Shown here in pieces: positions 10,964 through 21,745 of a stretch of 64,000 nt of DNA (position 1 is its first letter; each line of letters opens with the position of its first letter). The stretch spans positions 62,001-126,000 of the forward strand of contig JAMDHS010000004.1 of assembly GCA_029717555.1 (NCBI GenBank), written 5' to 3'. A program made the translations under genes and the position numbers. This stretch comes from Peribolospora baueri. Its lineage: Eukaryota > Basidiomycota > Peribolosporomycetes > Peribolosporales > Peribolosporaceae. The notes beneath the pieces were generated by a model that saw only the letters and a program-made list of their open reading frames with translations, did not search any database and was not told where the DNA came from.

Positions 10964-11927
10964 CCGGTGAGCGCGCCCGCTGAGCGGGATAAGATACCCA
11001 GGTCAAGTGACGGTAGAGGCGATTCGATTCGAGTCGGACGAGCGGGTCGATCCCTGCTCTGCTTTCTTGGCGACATCATCCCATGTATCTCCTGGCTAAC
11101 GGAATGACAGACAGACTCGGCCAGATCGATCGTCGCGTCCGTCGTCTTAACCGTCGTCACCGTTCCTTTCCTTTCCTCTTCGTTCGGTCACCTTTCTCTT
11201 TCTCGCCAGACAATCGAATGTTACTCTTTTTCCCCCTCCTCCTTCCGGCCTCGTCCCTTTCTCGATCCCCTCTCCGTGGATGAGGAGACGCGAAGCGGGC
11301 CCACCGTTCCCGCCGCCGTTCGTCTCCCTTCGTCAGCTGTCGCGCCAGTGTACGTACATACGTACTCGTAGTCTACGATACGCCCCCCCGCCGCCTACCC
11401 TATCTTACCATAGGGCTATGGTCATCATCGGTTCGGTACACCGCGCCGTGCCTTCTTGTGTGTGCGACCAGTTCGTTCCAACCCATCTTCTCCTTCAGCT
11501 TTCTTTCATCATCAGGCCGTTCAGATCGAGAGCAAGAAAATGGTTCGAAACCGATCGGAATTTCGTCGCTTGCTGGGGGGGGGAGGGGGGGGGATGGATG
11601 TGTTGGCACTTTCCTTGGATCCTTGGATGACTCGTGCCTGCTGCCGAGGAGGCGAGGACGAATAAGAAAAAAGGTGAGGCGAACACGTCGGCTCGCTCGA
11701 CACCCACCGTCGAAGGGCGTGTTGTGTTACACCGGCGACGAGATCGCGCCGGCTGTCCTCGCAATCTCGAAGAAGGGTCGGGTGAGAGAAGCGGGTGATA
11801 ACGATAGGGATCGTCGATTGCCGCGGAACTCTACACTACGAAGTACAATACGCAAACGAGCGAAGAGAGAAAGGGAAGAAAAAAACAGCTGAGGTGACGT
11901 CGTCGTCGTTGTCGTTGTCGTCTACGT
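10964..11927. other. Intergenic between convergent genes
   Basis: 964 bp between the 3' ends of the cupredoxin gene (plus) and the Eos1-family gene (minus). Contains a poly-G tract at about 11575-11593. No gene or RNA recognised. Confidence 0.4.
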
Positions 11928-14900
11928 CTACGCCGACGTTGACGATCGACGCCGTTCGACCACCTCCCCCAGCCAACCCCCACCCCTCTCCAATGTCTGA
12001 ACGATCAACACGACCCAGAAGCTGGCATAAGTGAGCACGGAGATGGGCACCAGGCTCCGTCGGACCACCTCAGGCCACGGGAGGTGTCGCCGTCGGCCGC
12101 CGTGGTGGCGACGCGGTGCGGGTCCCGACGTCGACGCCGACGCGGCGGCAGCTCGTGCTTCCCTCGACGACGGCTCTCGTTGACGGTCCGGCAGGTACTG
12201 GTGCTGAGGGCGAGGTCGGGAAAACGGTTCGGTCGCGCGCCGCTCATGGTAGGGTCCCCGCCGTCGCGAGGCGGCCGTGTGTCGTGGTTGTCTGTAGGAT
12301 TGGGTCCGGGAGAGAGGGTGTGACGGGGATGTGGAGAAGTGATTGCGGAACCGGACGGAGGTGGAGGTGGCGGTGGCGGTGGCATCTGCATCGGTGTCGG
12401 TGTCGCTATTGGCGCTGGCGTATAGTCCCAGGGCACCGCCAGTCTCACCGCCAGTCTCACCCCCAGGCTCACTGCTAGAGGCGGCGGCGGCATCAGACCG
12501 GACCCCTCCCTCGTCCTCGCTGTCCCATCCACCCGCCTTGGCCCAAGCCTCCTGCGCGCTCAAGCTCTCGTCCAAGCCGCCGGCGGGTGGGAGGCCGACG
12601 AGGGCGCGCCAAAACCGGACACCGGTGCCCTCGTGCGCACCCTGGTCGAGGTTGCTCGTCACCCACCTGGCCACATTCTCGCTCACAAGGCTTGTTGTGG
12701 CAATGAGCACCCACGACGCGAGGGGAGCGTTGGGCCCAAAGACAAGGAGAGTGAGCCGGGTGAGAGGCCAGCAGATTGCCTGTAGGGAGAGGAGGCGGAT
12801 GAGAGAAGGTAGGAGCCAGTAGTGGTAGAGCCAGCGACGGAGGAGGAGCGTCGTCATGCTAAAACACCAATGCGCTGTCGCCATTGCCTGCGACGCAGAG
12901 CGTCCGGGGAAGGGATTGAAACGTCAGCGGTGACGTCTCCAGACGCCAAGCCGAACGAACAAACCAAATGCTCACCCATACGCTCGCGACGGCAAACTCT
13001 GCCCTCCCCGGCCTGCGCTCCCCTTCTCCGCCAACGCCTTTGACAGCGTTATGGAGAAGCCAAAACATGCCGATGAGACCGGGCACGACGGCGAGAAGGC
13101 GGAGGAGGAAGAGTAGGAGGTGGATGTAGGGAGAGAGCGGAGCAGAGGAACGGTGTGGAGTGACGTGGTATTGGAAGGCGCGGAGGAGAACGTTGGAGGG
13201 AGATTGGGGTCGTCTTCGGAGTGAGGTGGGCAACTAGAGAGAGCAAAGGCGGCAGCGCGGGAAACAACGAAGGTCAATGCGCGCCACTCAGTTCTGCATA
13301 CCCTGTACATGCGAGGGCGGACGCGGGCGACTCACCGGCTCTTCCTCCGTGCCCGGCTCCTCATAGTAATTCCACTCGCTCTCCACCTCTTCGCCATCGT
13401 GCCCCCGCAACAGCTCGGGTGACGCCGACAGCCGGCGACGGCCGTGAGCAGTATCCGGCGGAATGGCGGCCGTCGAAGGCAGCACGCTCGGGCCCGGAAA
13501 CGGCCTTGGTCTGGAGACGAGGGAATCATGGAGCGGGTGAAGGAAAGGGAAAGCGATGGCACCGCCGTCTGGGTCTGGAAAAGGGGGCTCTCTCGCTGTC
13601 AATGGCGCCGCATAGTCGGGGAGTGTCGGCGAAGGCGGCGTCGCCCTATCAGGCTGAGAAACTGAGCGTGCAAGCGAGAGCGACACTCCAGGAGGTGTTT
13701 CTAAGCTTCCAGTCGCCACCGTGCCGCGCCGTGTAGGAGCTTCGAAGGATGAAGACGAGGAGACGGTGGCTCGACCGCTCCGGGCACGGCCCTCTCGGCG
13801 GAGGAGGGAGAACGCTTGGGACGGAGATGCAGCGGCGTGAGTCGGTCGCAGCCGTGTCCTGTCCGAATGATGTGGAGGAGGTGAAGGGGGTCGAGATGCG
13901 GGCGCTGAGGCTGTGGAGAACGGCCTGACGGGCGACCGCTGGACGGAGGACGAGAACGAAGGAGGGCGCCAAGCGGCTCCGTTTCCACTATCGAGAGAAA
14001 GAGACGAGACGCTCCTCGAAGACGCAGAAGAACGACGCTGAGCCGACAAAGAGAATGTGGGACCTCGAGGGGCTGCAGGAGGATCCCCTGTCCGATTCCC
14101 TCCTTCAGGAACATCAGGGACATGGCGGACAGCCGTTGCCGTGCTCAATGGCATCGGGGCAGCACCGGCGCCAGCCGCGTCACTGCCGCTCTTCGTTCGT
14201 CGGTGCCCGTCCGAGCGTCCGAAATCGCCTTCGATGCCATCCGACTTGGTTCGCGATTCCATCGCTTCACTGGCGCCTGCGACGTCCGTCCCCCATCCCT
14301 CTCGTCCCCGTTCCCCGCCGCCGCGGCTGCTCGACCCGAATCGGTGAGGTTGTGCGCACTCGTGACTGGGACAGTGATGAGAAGCGCCTGGTTCGGGAGC
14401 AGACCTGTACGGGGCCAAGGCGGGGAAGGAGTGTACGGACTTGAGGCTGGCGGGGGACGAGGAGAGCAAGGAGGCGTGCAGGGCAGCGGCGGTGGAAGTG
14501 GACGAGAAACGAGACGGAGCTGGCGGTGCGGACGAAGGACAGGTTGGAGTGCGGCCGGCCAGCTTGGGAGAGTGAGACGGTATGTGGGCGCGGGCGTCGT
14601 CTGGTATGGGTGGGGAGAGGTGGAAAGACGGGGACGGGGAGGAAGGATGAGTGCGAGCGGGAGGCGAAGACGAGATGGGGTCGATGCCGGCCGCCAGACG
14701 GAAGGAGGCGAGGGCGGGGTCGATCTCGACGGCGGTGGGGGTGCGAATGGGGATGGGCACGGCGAGGGTAATACGGTGACGCGAAGAAGAGGGTTCGTGG
14801 TTGTTGTTGTTGTTGTCGTTGTCGTCGCCGTCTTGGTCGTCGCTTGGGTCTTGTAGGACGCCGGGCGAGGTGGAGGCAGTGGTGAGACGAGGGCTGTAGC

Positions 14901-14940
14901 AGGCGATCTTGGTTGTTGGCGTCGTCGTCGTCGAGTTCAT
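11928..14940 (-). CDS. EOS1: Eos1-family membrane protein with long disordered N terminus
   Basis: Three exons on minus: 14940-13336, 13233-12976, 12887-11928; 940 residues, phases close. Residues 1-535 are a disordered Ser/Pro/Arg leader with no domain seen. Exons 2-3 carry about five membrane segments and the diagnostic Eos1 block: HLLLFLLRLLAVVPGLIG, LLRRWLYHYWLLPSLIR, LLSLQAICWPLTRLTLL, SWVLIATTSLVSENVARW and VTSNL, then a second pair of conserved elements (PWPEVVRR ... SVLTYASFW) after an acidic, disordered loop. Yeast Eos1 is an ER membrane protein tied to N-glycosylation and oxidative-stress tolerance. The start is ATG 14940. The 535-residue exon-1 extension is much longer than the yeast protein. 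The assignment rests on the membrane block and is from memory of the family. Confidence 0.78.
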
Positions 14941-16211
14941 GAGGCTCAAAAGACCAACCGACCTTGCCCTTGCCTCCCTGCTTCCTTCCTTCCTTCCTTC
15001 CTTCCTGTCTGCCTGAAAGAGACGGAGAGGATACGATAGGCGGCAACGTTGGCTGTCTCGGGTCGTCGTCGGTCAACATGATGAGTGCGACGTAAGCGGT
15101 GGCCGGTCGCGTCCAGACGCATTCATCGATCGATACCGGCAGCGGCCCAGCGCCATAGCTAATTCGCCTCGTCTTTCTTTCTTTGCGGACACCTTGGCCA
15201 TGCTTCCACACGTGGACAAGATACAAAGGCCAGGAGCGGAAGGAGAACGAGAACGAAGATAGAAGAGAGCAGAGAGACAAAGGTGTCCGACCGACCGACG
15301 CGGACCTCAAGACCTCCGTGGCTCCATCTACCACGATACACGCCCTCAGACCGGTCTCTCTTTCCTTCTGCTCTCTTGCCAGAGTACTCAGACAGTGAGC
15401 TCGATCCAGCAACAGGAGCAGCATCTGGGTCGTGGAAGATGATAGCATGGCACACCCCTCCATCAGCGGCCTCCAACGCTACCCAGCCTATCAACCGACG
15501 GATGGTGAAGCGGGAGACGGCCGACGTGTTCGTAAGTACTCCAGCTTCGTCCGCTCCCATGCCTCTGCGCCAGTGCTGCTCGTTCAGTGACAGAGACAGA
15601 CGAAATGAGAGAGAAGACGAACAGAAGGCCAGATACGGATATATGTCTCTCCCGGCCGCCGCCTCCACCCCCGCCTTACCGCTGTCCCACTCACAAGTCA
15701 CGAAGACACTCCTGCAGTGCCTTGTGCTCTGATCTGCACGCCCACGCTATGGACAGTCCGGTTCTGTGAGCAGGCGGCGAATGCTGATGGGATGACAGAG
15801 ATAGGTATGGGTAGGTGCACGGGGACGCAACAAAGGCAACAAAGGAAGGCGCAGGGACAAATCTTTAGCAAAGCCACAGCGAGAAGCCACGGCCTGGCTG
15901 GGCGGCACGGACATGCAAGCCGTCGATGGCGGCACATCCCACCTTCAGCACGCTTCTTCGCTCACCTTTGACGACATCGTCGCAAGCTTTGAACGCTTTC
16001 GCCTTAGTCTCCTTGAGCAGTCGTTCTTCTTCTCGCCTGCTCGACGTTGATATCCTTCGCAGCCAGTCTTCCGTCAGCCAGCTCGCCCCTGCCGCGCATC
16101 TCCGCGCGTCGGCCGATCATATCGCGAGCCGACTCGCTTCCTTTCTTCCTTCCTCCAACCATCCAAGCCAGCGTCTCTTCCTTCCTTTTCCTTCCTTTCG
16201 CCGCCACTGCC
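14941..16211. promoter_or_regulatory. Divergent promoter region with an orphan exon-like block
   Basis: 1.27 kb between the Eos1-family gene (minus) and MAD1 (plus). Holds a (TTCC)n tract at about 14990-15006. The segment 15382-15533 is open on plus and flanked by CTTGCCAG and GTAAGT, but no start exon or conserved partner was found. The last 200 bp before MAD1 are CT-rich. Confidence 0.4.
14990..15006. repeat. (TTCC)n microsatellite
   Basis: Four tandem TT-CC units near the 5' end of the Eos1-family gene. Confidence 0.7.
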
Positions 16212-19200
16212 ATGGCCGACCGACCACCCTCACGGCCTAGCAGCAGGCCGTCCTCGTCCTCGTCATCAGCTCGTCCGTCCACCTCTCCCACTCCCGCCTC
16301 TCGCCCACCATCAAGGATCCCACCCCCGGGCTCATCCACATCCATTCCTACCGCCATTCCTCGCCGCACCAGTAACGGCCCTGCCTCTTCCTCCCATCGC
16401 GCTGGAAGCGGCATCCCAGCTAGCTCCAGTCGCTCCTCCGGTATTGCCCTCGGAGCTGGCACTGGGACGTCCAAACGAACAGTCTCACAAGCCGGCATGG
16501 GCACCGGCGAAGATGGTGGGTTCGGCTCCTGTTCCTCCTTTTCCCGTCCGCTCGTATTCGCACAGGCGTGCCCGGCCACGATCCTTATCAGAGCGCTTAC
16601 GTACCCTCAGGCCGCTTTCTCTTTGATCCCACCCCTTCAGAATCTCGTTCCATCAAACGCTCCCTTCTTTCCCGACCGCCGGTGACCCCATCTTCTCGCC
16701 CTTCTTCTTTCGCTCCCCCGGACACCGTCCCCTCTCGTTCCGGATCGCGCCCTTCTTCAAGTCTCGGACAGGCGTCCGCCTTTCCTCCGCCTTCTCCCGG
16801 CTCGGAAGACTCGTTCGCGGTGCTCTCCCTCCGAAGCGAGCTCGAGGCACAGAAGCTCGCGGCTGAGCAGAAGTATGAAGAGTACCAGAGGCAGCTCTCA
16901 GAGCGCGCTCTCGAGATAGAGAGGATCGAGAGGGAGAAGACCAAGTTGGGAGATGTAGTCCTTCAAGTGAACGGCGAGCTGGAGGATTTGAAAGGGGTCA
17001 GCGAGGCGGACAAGGTGGGCGGTTTGGGGGCGAGAAGTACGCATGTCCACCAATCAGCGATCAGTCGTTCATTACGCCTTTTTTTTTCCCCTCCCATCTT
17101 GTCCTTTCAAATCTCAGTCCACTCTCCAAGGCGAAGTAGCAGATCTAAGGCGACAACTCTCCGCCGTCACCGCATCGCAAGCCTCCCTCTCAGAGATGTA
17201 CACGACGTACCAGCAAGCTTCCCGCGCCGAGACGTCGGAGCTACGCAGCACGGTTTCTAAGCTGACGACCGAGGTTGAGGATTGGAGAGAACAGAGTCGG
17301 CGGTGGGAGGCCGATCGGGTGAGGTGGATGAAGGAAAAGGAAGAGTTGGAGAGGGACGTCGAGGAGTCTCGGAATAAGGCGGCGGGCGATAGAAGGAGGG
17401 ACAGCTCTTTCAGTGAGGCGGCGTTAAGAGAAGAAATGCATCGTAAGTTTACTGTCGTCATTTCTCGCTTTCGGCGCGTTTACACGCCCTCAGGTAAACA
17501 GAATTGCCCTAATGCGGGCGAACCGGTCATTGTTCTCGTCCGCCGATTCCCCACCCTTCCTCACAGGACAAGTGGCCCACCTGACGGCGGTGGAGCGGGA
17601 GAACGCAAACTTGCGCGCGCAGGTCAGGTCTCTGCAGACGGACCATTCCAGCGTCCACTATCTTCTAGAGCGGAAGCGAGACCTCGAGCACAAACTCAGA
17701 CTCATGTCGGGCACGCGAGAGCGTTTGGCAGAAACGGAGGAGCTTTTGGAAGAGGAGAGGCAAAAGACCTCTGCGTGGGAGAGGTTACTCTGCGGCGATG
17801 CCAACAGCGGCGGCCCGGGTCTTGGACAGGAGCTTTCTCTGCTCCGAGCAGGAGCTACTGCTAACGAGAACGACGAAATTCTGCCGCCACCTCCGCACCC
17901 ACTGACGCCTGAGACACTCCCTCGCTACCTCTCCTCCCTCCGCTCTCGCATCCTCTCTCTCGCCCAAGAGACATCGACCCTCCGCACCTCGACGGCCAAC
18001 GCCAAGTCCTTTGCGACCGAGAAGGAACGCGCGCTGGAGGACGCTGTCCACGAGGTCGCGGAGGTGAAGGCGGAAAGGGATAAGGTCGAGAAGGAATGGG
18101 TGAGGGCGGAGAAGAGGGTGGAACTGCGGGGGAAGGAAGTCGCTTTTCTGAGAGAGCAGCTGGTAAGCAACGGGCGAACTCGTTTTGAAAGACAGGGCGG
18201 TCGAGCATTGGTAGTCGTTCTGATCCAGTCGTTTGTCCACTTCTTTGACTTTTCTTCGCGGGATCCTGCCGTCCACAGAAAGCATACGATGTCGAAGAGT
18301 CGACCTACAGTGCCGAAACCTTTTCGACCGAGAAGGCTGCCCGCATCGCGGGTCTAGAGCAGCTGCTGCAAGAACACAAGGCGCTAATTGATTCCTTGGC
18401 TGCGGAGCTCGAGCGAGTCGAGCGAGATGGTGAAGATGGCAGGAAGGCGGGCGCTCGGGGATCGCTGACGGCAGAACAGAGAAGGGAGATGGAGGCCAAG
18501 GCGGCCAGAGTGGTCGAGTTGGAGAAGAGTGAGCTGACCCTCTTCATGCGCTCGTCTATCCCATCAAACCCGTCTTATAGCGCTCGCTCACTGTGCCTTT
18601 CCGCCTTCTTTCTCCTTTTTTTTCGCAGCTCTCTCCGATCTCCAAGAGACGCACGCCGCGGCGGTGAAGGAAGTGACGTCTCTTGACACGGAAGTGGGCG
18701 AGCTGCGTCGACGACTGGGCAGGGGCGAGTACGACGCTTCGACGACGAAGGTGCTTTCCTTGATCGACAACCCGGCCTCTCGAGACTTGGCCGTGCGCAC
18801 AGGGACGCTAGAAGCGCTGAGGAAGGAGAATCAGCAGCTGCTGGCGCGCTTAGAGGCGAAGGAGAAGGAGAACGAGGGAGAGGAAGCGGGGGGCCAAGGC
18901 GGAGATGGCATTGTCCCGCAACAAACGGTGATCAACCTCCGGAAGGAGATCGAGCGGCTAGGGGAGGTCGTGGCGCAGAAGGAGAAGATGTTGCTCAGGC
19001 TGAGACAGGCGAGTATGGCGTGTGTTCGGCAAATCTGGTATGCGGGGCGCGCGCACCCACTCCTTTCCTCGCTCATCGTTATCGTTTCTCCTTACGCCCC
19101 CGTTCCTTCCCGTCCACAGGTCTTCTCCGCGAAGGCTCTCGAATTCCGCGAAGCGGTCGAGTCGCTGTTCGGGTATAAGATGAAGTTCCTCGACAACGGA

Positions 19201-19500
19201 AAGGTGGCTCTCACTTCCGTATACGCCCGTGGCCCAAACAGCAAAACGTCGCTCGTGTTTCGATCGGACGAGAACGACAGGGGGACGATGAGGCTGCTCG
19301 AGAGCGGGGACAAGAAGGTCAGCAGGACGATCCGAGACTTGATCGAGTACTGGATCGCCGGCGGGCAGAGGGAGAGCATCCCAGGCTTCTTGGCTGCTTT
19401 GACCTGCGAGTTGTATGAGAGCGTCACGCAGGCTGCGAGGGCCGGGTGGAGGCCCGAAGAGGAGGAGGAGGAGGAAGGCGAAGCTGCGGGCGTGGCGTGA
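16212..19500 (+). CDS. MAD1: Spindle assembly checkpoint protein Mad1
   Basis: Seven exons: 16212-16515, 16566-17014, 17118-17442, 17567-18162, 18279-18528, 18629-19008, 19120-19500; 894 residues, phases close. Residues 1-180 are Ser/Pro/Arg-rich and disordered. A long coiled coil fills about 200-770. The Mad2-interaction motif is KVLSLIDNPAS. Next comes an RLK-like RLRQ and the C-terminal head VFSAKALEFREAVESLFGYK ... ALTSVYA, the RWD-like fold that binds Bub1 and kinetochores. Mad1 recruits Mad2 to unattached kinetochores to delay anaphase. The intron at 19009-19119 has a GC donor (CAG/GCGAGT) and is exactly 111 nt with no in-frame stop, so retention would insert 37 residues right after the RLRQ motif. 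The tail after the head is acidic (Glu-rich). Confidence 0.93.
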
Positions 19501-19989
19501 CGAGGCGAGGCGAGAAAGCGAGACGACGACCGATCCGCGCTCGTACTTCCTTGTCCATCTGGCATACCCTGCCCGTTCGTTCTTGTATTTGTACGACGCT
19601 CAAGGCACGTATACGCGTACTAGTGAATAGATAGGCCGCTGTTTTCGAGATGGAGGAGCGGGTGGGAGACAAGAGAACGACACGTCGCTTTGCGCTCGGT
19701 TGGTCGCTCAGCCATCAGCGGCTGAGACCCACGGCACGTTCGAGAGCGCACGGACCACTTTGCGGATCTATTTTGGGTGGAGGTGACGTCAGCCTGTTGC
19801 ATGACCCTCCACATGCAAGGCGGAGGACGAGCGTCGAATGGCATCGAAGAAGTTGATTTGTAAGCGACGGGCGATCCTTGTGCACAACATCGCACCCATA
19901 TAAAGTGTAATCCCCCGCCATCTCCTCGCTCACCACCATTGTCGTCTCGCACACAACTGACATTGCCATCTCCTTCGACCTCTTTCAAT
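19501..19989. promoter_or_regulatory. Intergenic with TATA box upstream of DJ-1-like gene
   Basis: A TATAAA sits at about 19899-19904, 86-91 bp before the DJ-1-like ATG, a typical distance for a regulated fungal promoter. The rest holds the MAD1 3' UTR. The TATA box hints at a highly or stress-inducible gene; that is inference. Confidence 0.5.
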
Positions 19990-21308
19990 ATGTCCGCTGG
20001 CAAGATCCTTTTCGTCGGTGCGTGCGCCTCGTTGGAGTGCTCGCGCCCATTTCGAAGACTTAACTCGCGCCCGTCCCTGCCGCCATCTCGCAATCCGCAG
20101 GCACGAGCCACACCCAGCTCCTCAACGGTAAGCCCACCGGCGGCTACCTTCCTGAGATCGCCCACCCCTACTATGTTCTCAAGAACGCTGGCTATGAGAT
20201 TGTCTATGCTACGCCCAAAGGCGGCGGTGAGTCCCTGTCCTTCGCTGCTCTTTTCCGTCGACGTGTCGACCCTCGCACCTCGCACCTGACACTCTGATCC
20301 GATTTTTCGCACCTTGTTACCTTGTACAACAGAGGCTCCCATCGATCCCGGCTCGATCGAGATGTTCAAGGAGGATCCCGACTCGGCAAAGTTCATGAAA
20401 GACGCGGAGGCGCAGGCGCTTGTCAAGAGTACGAGCAAGCTCAGCCAGTGGGTTGGAAAGGAGGGCGAGTTCAAGGCGGTGTTGTGAGTTCTTTCGCCAT
20501 CCTTCTTTGGCGTGCTCGATTGCAGCACGTTCTACTTTGTCATTGATGAGGCCGGTCGATGGAGCTTGCTCCTACCGACACCAAGCGTCCACACGACCGC
20601 CTATCGCTCCTTCTAACCCTTCCATCTCTGGCCCCCCTTCAATTCTTTAGCTACCCCGGTGGCCACGGTCCCGTGTTCGACCTTCCCGTCGACAAAGACT
20701 CGCAGGCGCTGATCCGTGACTTCTACGAGGCCGGCAAGCCCGTCGCGGTGTGAGTGGCCTTCCTTCCTCCGTCTTCTGTGCACGCAGATTCCCGTATTCG
20801 CACAAGCAGCCTTTGCCCATCTCTTTCGTTCCTTGCGCTCCCGTCGCCTACAGCGTTTGCCACGGTACCGCCGTGCTCGTCGATGTGACGCTCTCCAATG
20901 GCGATAACATCCTCAAGGGGCACAAGGTCACCGGCTTCTCCAACTCCGAGGAGGAGACCGTCGGTCTTACCAAGGCCATTCCCTTCCTTGTGAGTATTTT
21001 TGTGCGCCATCCTTCCGCCTCTGTCCTTTCCTCGCTACAAGAGCCTGTTCCGCCTCCTGTCGATTAATCTCTGGGGATAGCACTGACAACGATTTCGCGT
21101 TTATTTTCTCGATCACTACTCCACACACTCTTCCTTCACACAGCTCGAAACTGTCGTCAAGGAGCGTGGTGCGACGTACGAGAAGGCGGCGCAGGACTGG
21201 GGCGAGTACGTCGTGGCGGATGAGTCGAACGGGAAGTATCTGCTTTCGGGGCAGAACCCCGCTAGCGCGGCCAAGCTCGGCCACGAGATCGTTAAGTGCG
21301 CCAAGTGA
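19990..21308 (+). CDS. DJ-1/PfpI family protein, Hsp31-like (probable glyoxalase III)
   Basis: Six exons: 19990-20017, 20101-20226, 20333-20483, 20651-20749, 20854-20989, 21144-21308; 234 residues, phases close. Conserved blocks in order: GGYLPEIAHPYY with the conserved Glu, YATPKGG, EAPIDPGSIEMFKEDP, FYPGGHGPVFDLP, AVVCHGTAVL (nucleophile-elbow Cys followed by His), KVTGFSNSEEETVGLT, LETVVKERGA and LLSGQNPASA. Together these match the Hsp31/DJ-1 superfamily, whose members convert methylglyoxal to lactate without cofactors and protect against carbonyl and oxidative stress. The enzyme activity here is inferred from the Glu-Cys-His set. The protein is probably cytosolic, since no signal peptide is seen. 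An upstream TATA box is consistent with inducible expression. Confidence 0.92.
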
Positions 21309-21745
21309 AGGAGAGAAGCAGGGAACATTTGAATATGTGTAGTCAGCGAGGCGGAAAGGAAAAATAAGGGAGGACTTAGGAATAGGAATAGGACACTTCT
21401 GGACGTCTTCCTGGGCCCCTGCCCTTTCGCTCGCCTCGCCTCGCGCACAGGCCGTGCAAGCGACTTGGCAGCGAGATCATACAAGTTGCGTCAGAGAAAC
21501 TCCTAGTAAACCGAACAGGATGCCCGTCTTTGGAGCAGAAAAAGTCGCCTTCAAACGGACCTGCCTGAACAGGCGACCCGACCAGGATGTGTCTTTGGCT
21601 CTGCTTATCGGCGCCTCGACCGACGATGGCCGAAACGGTGCGGAGTCGCGCCACCTATCTGCCTCGTCCTGAACAGCGCTCCAGTCGCAATCCTGCCAAA
21701 CTCTTTTCTTTCACCTGCACGATCACCCCACCTCGTTACGTCACC
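21309..21745. other. Intergenic, DJ-1-like to carboxypeptidase gene
   Basis: 437 bp, tandem orientation; 3' UTR plus promoter. No motif recognised. Confidence 0.4.

Noticed and set aside
13450-14950. Long open stretches on plus opposite the Eos1-family exon 1
   Set aside because: They are shadows of a GC3-rich disordered coding exon; no motif and no start context.
19620-20528. 302-codon open frame on minus opposite the DJ-1-like gene
   Set aside because: It crosses the introns of a well-supported plus-strand gene and shows no motif of its own.
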